A stretch of 64,000 bases of DNA, from the NCBI GenBank assembly GCA_037176885.1, contig JAWWNJ010000013.1, forward strand, positions 1,302,001 to 1,366,000, read 5' to 3'. This DNA comes from Favolaschia claudopus (Eukaryota > Basidiomycota > Agaricomycetes > Agaricales > Mycenaceae). This document shows positions 56,772 to 64,000 of this stretch, piece after piece. Under the pieces are notes generated by a model that saw only the letters and a list, made by a program, of their open reading frames with translations, was not told the DNA's origin and did no database searches. The position numbers and the translations under genes were made by a program. Within the stretch, counting starts at the first letter, position 1. Every line of letters begins with the position of its first letter.

Positions 56772-57122
56772 ATGACATCCGTCTCCGGTGAAGCTTACGA
56801 CGTGCGGGGGTTTTTGTCGAGGCGAGGGTATGCCTGGCACTATACTCCATCTGCAACAACAGCCTTACCACATGCTTCTAGACCCCAACCGCCAATCGCA
56901 CGGACCAATAGACATCTGTGGCAGCTGGGTGGTGAGTGAATTTTCTGCACTCTCTCCGACTCGTCTTCAATCGTCTCATGGTTTCTTCTCGATTCTCTAG
57001 GTCCCCGAGCTAGACAACGCGCGTACAAGGCAATATTCGAGTCCCCGCTATCCAATGTGCGGTCGCCTTGCCGCTGTGGTTACCGACCTGGATGTTTGGG
57101 GATTGGTACAGCCTGCAGGTAA
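56772..57122 (+). CDS. Possible small two-exon hypothetical protein
   Basis: ATG at 56772, exon 1 to 56931, a GTGAGT...CTCTAG intron, exon 2 57001-57122: 93 residues, all in frame. The product begins MTSVSGEAYDVRGFLSRRGY and ends with a Cys-rich segment, SPCRCGYRPGCLGIGTACR. It is divergent from VPS15, 368 bases upstream of it. Good splice signals are the main support; no family is recognised. Confidence 0.4.
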
Positions 57123-60105
57123 GTGTGTACGGGTTCCTAGTATAGTGTGTATTCACTGCCGTTGGCTGTACTACTGTACATTTTATCTCAATGCATCTCA
57201 CCTTTCCACAATTATTTGGTTGACACCACGATACCTTGTGATTCGCGTGGAATGATTTGAGATGAATTGCGCAGATTCTCAGACTATCACAATCCAGCTC
57301 ATACTATAACGCTTTTCAGTGCAAATTAGTGGAATTGTTTGAACTCCGGCGAAATGATTTGAAGATTGCTCGTTTCATCTCGTTTCTTTGCAATCCATCT
57401 CGTGGACTTTTCACTGGGCTTGAAGGCTCGAACTACTTACCTGCTTTGGGAAAACCCTCCTGGTGTAGGTAGAGTGAGAATAAGCCAGGAAGCCGTTCTT
57501 TTGCTAGTCCGACCCGGGATGAAATTTGGAAAATGGTATATGAATTGAAGTCTCTTTGAATTTACAATGTATACGAGTGCAAGCTCAGCTGCTACAGTAG
57601 ATGCAATGAGGTACCAAGTACGTGGGCGGGTGAGTAGAAAGAGTTTACGCAAAGCAGACTCAGCGACCGACTATGTGAGAAGAAGACGAAACATTGAGTC
57701 GGTTTCGAGCAGTGAAGCTTGCGAGGAGCCTTCGAGTATGTATTCAAGCTGAACCGTGACCCGGCACGCAAGAAAAGCCGGGAAACACGAGGTCTGGACT
57801 TGAACCATTCACTATTGGGACGAGAGGTTGTATAAGTTGAGAGCAGCGAAATTCCTTCTTCGATCTTTGCGTACTTGGACTGGTTAGAGTCTGCACGAGA
57901 CAAGACCGCAATTGAAGTCTTGTTGAAGGGCTCTTCAAGATAGTATCGAGGTATCTCGAGAGTCCTAAACTTCCTTGAAAATTGAGCGGCTGAGACCGGG
58001 AAAGAATCTGCTATGCTGACTTAGGCTGACTTAGAGCGCTTGTTGCACATATCTTCGAAAAAAAGCCGCTCGACGATGGCATGCCATGATCATATGACTT
58101 CATATGAGCAACTTGGAAGGACCAAAGTAGAGCCGCGAAAACGTCGAGGGGCATATTCTAAGTGGCGAAGTTCGAGTAATTGAGACAGACTGCGAGGGGC
58201 GGGAAAGGGAGCTACATGGAGAGGTGAATTATTTAAGTTCAATCAACTAGGGCGAATAATAGTGACAAAGGTATGCGAGCCAGAGTTTTGAAAGACTTGA
58301 GGTATTTGAATTTTGCCTAATTTTGCACCAATTGCGAGTATTCAGCAGCCCGACTCGGAAGAGGTGTCAAGATAGAACCATTATGAAGCACAGATCCTCT
58401 TAACTGAACAATTTCGACAGAGGATGCGGCTGAGCCCAAGTTCAAAGATTAACGTTACAGCAATCACTCTCGATTGATGCGGAGTCAATTCGATCAATTC
58501 TAACTCAGCTTGCCGCTCTCCATCTTGCTAGCGACCGCGAAATTCACTCGAAGTTCGATTTTTTTGCCGTTAAATCCATGGCTGATGAAACTACCAAGCA
58601 GCGGGCTAGACACCAATTCTTCAAGTCCTGACTGACCGAATGATCGTTGAAGACCAGATCAAGCTGAGGCTGAGGCTGCTGAGCAGCTAAGCCTGAGCTG
58701 AACTGGCACTGGCAAAGCTTAAATGCTCTGAGATCCGTTTTCCCCAAGTATTTCTCTTTGTGCGACTTACAATCCTACGCCCGCGGGTCTTCACTGCGTT
58801 GTAGGCACCGGCAATCGCCCGCGACGATTTAATCCAACGCTAACATAGGGTCTGGGCCGTTCGACGGCACTCGTAAACCTGGGGTTTCGGGAGAATTTGT
58901 CTCAAGTCGGCTGCGCCGTTTAGCACTCGTTTAGCAAAGACCTCGACCTCCAATCTGGATGATTGGATGGGTTGCAATCTGTTGCAATTAAAAATTCGGA
59001 CAATCCTGGGATCAAGACAGACGAGTCGATAACGACGCCGACTCAGACGATTTTTGTTGCTGTATTCAAACTCAAAGACGAATGAGCGGAGGCACTGGCG
59101 CTGCTTCCGGGCAAGGGCTACTATCTTCTCTGTGTATATTCTGTTGAAAACCCACTCGAGCTCGCCCAGAGCCTCTCACATCATGTGAGCGAGACCAAGT
59201 TTCTAGACTCGATTGGGAACACTCCATGTATTCTTTCTGAAACAAGTCTGTAGGTCCAGGTTAGTCACTGTTTCGCCCATTCCCGTTCTTCATCATGGTC
59301 TCAAACAGAGCTAAGTGGGCTCTAGGAGGAATCTGGAGCACAAGAAATCGATACTGAGCCATGATCCAGACGGAAGTCGCATGTCCCCGGGCGACGTACG
59401 CTCCGGTCGTCCGTAGCTCTGCATGGCCTGGGCAATTCATTCCTCCTCTGCTGACTTGACTTGACGCGACTCGAAGCACCGCCATGATCTCGTCCGGTTC
59501 GGCCCTTAATGCAACGATGCCGCATTGTCACCATTTTCATCTGCCCTAGTTCAGTAGTAAAGTTGTATGGTTCATTCGCGTTGTCCTGTACGCATACACC
59601 CAAAATGTCGCCACTGGCAGTGGTCAAGTTCAAACAGCGCCGAAGAGACACAGAAGTCTCTTCGAAGCCTCTGTCGAGATTGCAATCATCGCGGGATAAA
59701 TGGCGGCCGCTGTACTCGAGGCACTACTCGAACGACTTGGGAAGCTCTAAGCTCTTTCTCCATGCTGTACAAAAACATGAGGCGGCAAGTGCTGCCCTTT
59801 CATTAGAGCCACGGGTGTTGCCCAGCTTGACACTTGTCAACTATCCGAGTCGGAATTTCGGCCTCTCATAATCTTTCTATTGCTGTAGCCTCGGGCAATT
59901 CCATAGCAACATAGCTAGTACTGTGCGAAAGGTAAACATCGCGCAAGTTGAGCACACCCGGGCCGTATTCAACGGATTGTGCAAAAATACGATGGGATGA
60001 AGATCCACGAAATAATAATACAATTTGGTGTTTATCGGTACAGGAGGGGTCTACAATGCTGAGTGAGGTGAGGCTTTAATGAGCGTAGAAACAGCAGGAA
60101 AATCG
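57123..60105. other. Gene-poor 3 kb stretch
   Basis: Only short frames on either strand. A minus-strand frame at 59322-59651 opens with MSLRRCLNLTTASGDILGVC and looks weakly protein-like, but I could not extend it or name a family. Short palindromes such as TGGCATGCCA near 58078 are unremarkable. Confidence 0.45.
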
Positions 60106-60987
60106 CTACAGAGCTCTGAGCTCGCGAAGAATATTAGAATAATTTTCCTCGACCCATCTATCACCACCTCTCTCTCGAACCCACTTCCGAGAATACCGCT
60201 TTACGGGTACGACGTGATGTGTATGCCCATGCGAAAAGACGAGCGAATATCTGTCGTCTTCATCGTCAGTGGAAGACTCGTCGTCTGTGTCGTCTTCGCC
60301 CAGGTCCAACAATTTTTTGACCGCGAAAATGGTCTGGGAGTGCAGGTTCTCCTTTTCTGCGATGTTCCCCGGATCTGGAAGTAGCTCAAGCTGCACGGAC
60401 TCGCCGAGATGGCGACGCAGCTTTGACATGCGCTTCCGGCGAGCTGTGGTGGGGGTAGGCGGTTCCGGCATCGCAGGTGTAGGGGGAGGACTGGATAATG
60501 GAGGATCAACGACGCGTTTCAACGCGTCAGGAGACGTATCGAGTCGAAGGGAAATCGAAGCGAAACGGTGCGAAGGTGCGAAGATGGGGGGAGGGGGCGA
60601 AAGATGTCTGGATGACTGCACGACTGGAGTTGGGGGAGGCAATGGGCTCGCGGGGGTCACGGAGAAAGAAACCCCGGTCGTTTCGGGCACGCATGGTAAA
60701 GGGCGTAAAGAGGCTGTCGATGTTTGTCGACGCGGCATAGGAGGTGCGGATTGAGGGGAGGGAGGGATGGGCAAGGGGCGTATTTTTCGAGGTGCCTCCA
60801 AAGCAGTAGTAGTGATGGGGGGAGGACGCGCCGGCCAGGAATGAGAGGCCATACGAGAGACAGTAGAGGTTTTCACCTGTACCGTCGATGTAGACAGCGT
60901 TTGGCGCCGTGGAACGTTGAGGGGGCCCACGGGTAAGAGATTTACCCTCAATGGGTCGGAGGGTGTGAGGGTTGAGGTTTGCGACAT
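60106..60987 (-). CDS. Pro/Ser-rich hypothetical protein with conserved C-terminus
   Basis: Uninterrupted frame of 293 codons. Residues 1-190 are rich in Pro, Ser and Thr (probably disordered, with several PPxP runs). A basic patch, RRKRMSKLRRHLGES, precedes an ordered end: TIFAVKKLLDLGEDDTDDES, an acidic run, YSLVFSHGHTHHVVPVKRYS and KWVRERGGDRWVEENYSNIL. The C-terminal block is the kind conserved among basidiomycete proteins of unknown function. Confidence 0.7.
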   Translation of the reverse strand: MSQTSTLTPSDPLRVNLLPVGPLNVPRRQTLSTSTVQVKTSTVSRMASHSWPARPPPITTTALEAPRKIRPLPIPPSPQSAPPMPRRQTSTASLRPLPCVPETTGVSFSVTPASPLPPPTPVVQSSRHLSPPPPIFAPSHRFASISLRLDTSPDALKRVVDPPLSSPPPTPAMPEPPTPTTARRKRMSKLRRHLGESVQLELLPDPGNIAEKENLHSQTIFAVKKLLDLGEDDTDDESSTDDEDDRYSLVFSHGHTHHVVPVKRYSRKWVRERGGDRWVEENYSNILRELRAL

Positions 60988-61199
60988 AGAGCAGCAAGGG
61001 ATACAAGGTGCGAGAACATTTGAACGACCTCGGCCTCCTCTTTTTGTACCAGGCAGTGATTAGTTAGAGGTGTTGTGTCCCAGGGCGGTTAGGCGCGACA
61101 GCGGCAAACCCATTCGGACGAAAACAACATCACTGTTAAATGGAGCTAAACTTTAAGTAACAGGGTGAGATCCACCTAGATCCAAGGCCTCAAACAGTC

Positions 61200-61478
61200 C
61201 TAAACCACCGTCATAGCAGCGCGAATCAGGTCATTCTCCACCGTATTCGTCTCCCTCAAATTCAACAACGGACGATGTCTCGTCGGATGGTGCCTGCTTC
61301 CCAGTGTGTACTCACAATATTTTTTTCAAGAAGAAATTCTAAGAGAAACCGAGGCAAACTGATAGCTTACCTCATTGACAGGGACTCGGCGGCCGTTGAC
61401 ATTGGACAACACAACAACTCGCCAGGCGGCCAAGGAACGGATGGGGTTGTACAGCCACTTCGTATGTTTGATCCGCTG
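61200..61478 (-). CDS. Possible terminal exons of a small hypothetical gene
   Basis: Exon 61371-61478 reads QRIKHTKWLYNPIRSLAAWR and VVVLSNVNGRRVPVNE, ending at a consensus GTAAGC donor. An intron to TTGTGAG joins exon 61200-61310, which ends RPLLNLRETNTVENDLIRAA before its final residues. Both exons are in phase, which is unlikely by chance, but the 5' end is not found and would have to overlap the 3' end of the protease gene at 61630. It could be an alternative tail of that gene. Confidence 0.35.
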
Positions 61479-61629
61479 CTAATTGTAATGTTTCGTCACA
61501 AGCCAAGCAACGCAATCGATTGAATTCTTTGGCATCCAGATCAAAGACACAGAAGGGGCCAAAGAAAGAAATATCGACTCGGAAAAGCCAGCCAGCCTAG
61601 ATAGAACCCAGCAACACGTCGTTTCTTTG

Positions 61630-64000
61630 TCAAGCAAAAAGCTTTTCCTCCCTATTGAAAAACGGGTGTGACAACCGAAGGTGTTTTGGGACTGATCCAA
61701 CTTACGCAAACTGCCACAATTTCTGTGGTTGGTTGTAGGTCTCTGGAGTATACGCAAAACGGACTGTGTGGAGTGGTATTTTGAATAAAGTGGAGAAAAT
61801 CTACTGCAACCGACTCACATCGAGGAAGCTCGGAGACGTAAGCTAGTTGCGCATCAGATATATCCGCACAAAAGGAGCTACGAATTTTGGGGATGTGGGG
61901 GAAAATATCGCACCAATTGGCTCTTTTTCGTCGAAAAAGCTCCAAGCTTCGATGAAACATGAGCTGGTTTCTTTTCGTCGCAACGAGGGCTCAGCGCTCA
62001 GCGCTCACCTGTTCTCCAGTTATGCCGGAAGTTACCGGAAACAAGTCTTGAAAAGCGTCGGCGCTATCACTGAATTTTCGGCCGAGGCAGGAAATTTACT
62101 CACAAATCGGCGGGGGCAAGTGGGTCCTTGAAAATTTTCAGGAGGGGAAGACTGCCGTATGTGAGAATAAACTTACATCCTTGACTAAGGAGGGTCGCGG
62201 AATCACGGTTGATTAGCAGCTGAAGGAAATGGAACCTAATGAAACTCACGATTTCCGGTCTTGATTTCCGAATCGATATCGAACCTTAAAAAGCAATGCT
62301 ATATCAGGACGGTGGAGCTGAACATTGGTCATACCATTCTAGCACTTGATTCCCAGCCATGCCTGTGATTTAATAGGTGGAGCGTCATCGTAGGAAGCAA
62401 CAACCCAGACTCTGACTCTGAGAGTCTCTAGATCTAACCAAAAAATACCAACCTTTGAACTCTATCTGTTCTCGAGGATTTCCACCAAAAACCGCGATTT
62501 TTGTGCCGTGTCTCTCGTTCATGAGGGTCGAAAACATCGCACACGTCGAGGCGCAGTTAGCGTTGCTGACTGAACCAGATTTAGGCTCCGTGTTATTTCG
62601 AACGGGAACCATAAACTAAACCTATGGCAACATTCCTGACGTGGCAGAGTCACGGTAAGTAATAGGTCTCGAAAATGATCAGTAAGGAGAAAACCCAACT
62701 GGAGATCGAAGGGCGGATTAGTGGGTATCGGTACGATGAAACTCAATTCGCAAGTGTCCTTCACAAGCTTATTAGAAATCCCATTGCGAACGGCTCAACA
62801 GTGGCTCCGGCTCACATGAAACCTCTGCGACGTCGCGTCAAGCTTGCCATTGATAACTATAGGGACATCCGGCGTCATGTAGTTGAAGCTGGCGGGCATC
62901 TGTGTCCCGTTAAGGAAGGCCCCTACATATAAAATTCAGTGTGAATGTACCGCAACGCAAGTTCACGCACAATTATCCGCGGTATAGAAACTGAAGCTAC
63001 CATTGAGCCCGAGCTCGATATCCGACGCGACAATTTTACGCGCAAGAGGGTTCCCGCGAGCCGTGGACACAAATCCTGGATAGCCCATACGCGTACCCGC
63101 CAGGTATTGATGGAGGAATTGCCCGAGGCAAATGAATCCGCCTAGGTTGTGAAAAAATTGGCGAACTCAATATACTACAGTCAGAGACGGCCCGACACAA
63201 ACTCCCACTCACCTCCATTATTGGTCAAGTCGATGAGCAGGCGTGTCACCCCCGCGGCCTTGAAGGCGTTGACCGCGCTCACCACGTCCCCTTGAAAACC
63301 GTCGAATGAATTGGGCCCAAAAGACCCGACGAACATCTGCCGACAAGGGTCGCGCTCAGTCGACATAACAGCATATGAATCGAGAACGTACATACCACTC
63401 CGGTTTTGTTTCCTGGTAGGATGTACGACTTGATGACGCCCTGATCCCCGCCTACAGTCGGCAGCGTCGGTTCGAATTGCGAAGGCAGTCCAATAGCATT
63501 GCCCGTAGATTTGTCAACGATGTTCGCCATAGGTTGTCTGCGCTTTACTGTATTGCTCCTCAGCCCAGCAGTGCCGCTTTTGAAATCGACACCATTGGTG
63601 TCCTCATTAGCAGCGCAGTTGTTGGCCCAGCTACCGAGTTATTCAGTTGAAAGCACAGGGAAATAGGATAGTGCTCACTATGAAGGCCCGTCGGTGAAAG
63701 GTGCACCAAGGAAGTTAGCAATATAGGGCACAGTGACGGTCTCAGGTTTGGTAGAATTGACGAGAATCACTTGAAAGGTGAGCGAACCCTGTGCAACGCC
63801 CGTTGGGCCAGCAAAGTCGCCTAAAAAGTTGAGATGCTTTTCGCGGGATCATTATAGGTGAACGCATACCGAACCGCTGGGAGTATGCGTTGCCCGTCAA
63901 TCGGTAAGAACTGAAGACGCTGTTGACTCGAACGTTATGCGAAAGATAATTGCCAGAAACAGTTGCAGCGATGAAATCGACATAGGCGTATGGATCTCGT
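61630..64000 (-). CDS. S41-family (tail-specific protease-like) secreted peptidase, 5' end outside window
   Basis: The right edge cuts the gene; the visible part is about 550 residues. Spliced segments are FGDFAGPTGVAQGSLTFQVI, QPMANIVDKSTGNAIGLPSQ, GVIKSYILPGNKTGVMFVGS, then VNAFKAAGVTRLLIDLTNNG (the S41 core strand), GGFICLGQFLHQYLAGTRMG, PDVPIVINGKLDATSQRF and SVSNANCASTCAMFSTLMNE, whose Ser is the expected nucleophile position, followed by GTKIAVFGGNP. The tail has EAWSFFDEKEPI|AYVSELPRF, TYNQPQKLWQFA and stops at 61630. Basidiomycete members are predicted secreted proteases. Family is firm; exact introns are inferred. Confidence 0.85.

Noticed and set aside
59322..59651. Possible cyanovirin-like start (LNLTTASGDILGVC)
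   Set aside because: The similarity covers only a few residues and the rest of the frame does not follow the family pattern.
1..64000. CRISPR arrays, rRNA genes, bacterial operons
   Set aside because: No regularly spaced repeats or rRNA-like blocks were seen, and intron-rich genes mark the sequence as eukaryotic.

Overview
The window reads as nuclear DNA of an Agaricomycete (mushroom-forming basidiomycete). Genes are split by introns of about 40-70 nt with GT...AG ends, exons can be as short as 10-22 nt, and several families are typical of this group: a FunK1 kinase pair, a berberine-bridge-like oxidase, a Zn2Cys6 regulator, a Cys-rich GCCGSCC protein and a very large PH-domain protein. All assignments come from reading translated frames and splicing by eye; no database search was possible.

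Layout. 1-2360: leukotriene-A4-hydrolase-like M1 aminopeptidase (minus, runs off the left edge). 3376-5286: secreted FAD oxidase, 9 exons. 5785-6892: first copy of a 1.1 kb segment that recurs inverted at 17648-18722; it holds a hypothetical ORF and the 3' end of a nucleotidyltransferase-like gene (6728-7533, minus). 7736-8125: gag-like relic. 9092-10237: tubulin cofactor C. 10479-10959: small Cys-rich protein. 11262-14413: Zn2Cys6 transcription factor. 15388-15790: decayed reverse-transcriptase tail. 16111-16838: coiled-coil LEA-like protein. 18861-22802: a KEX2-processed secreted peptide precursor (minus) divergent from a FunK1 kinase (plus). 23648-24564: mitochondrial-type conserved protein. 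25997-38552: one giant gene of roughly 3,800 codons. 39875-40992: two-module EthD/Dabb-like protein. 41436-44986: second copy of the peptide-precursor/FunK1 pair in the same orientation. 46490-48285: secreted beta-propeller. 50632-56404: VPS15. 60106-60987: proline-rich hypothetical. 61630-64000: S41-type secreted protease (minus, runs off the right edge).

The part I rate most interesting is the duplicated divergent pair: a secreted precursor with dibasic sites flanking repeated and conserved short peptides, head-to-head with a FunK1 kinase, twice within 26 kb, plus an orphan third copy of the precursor's upstream element at about 23.5 kb. The giant disordered PH/RS/coiled-coil protein between the two pairs is the second. 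The rest is conserved housekeeping (VPS15, TBCC, LTA4H) interspersed with relics of retroelements and local duplications.
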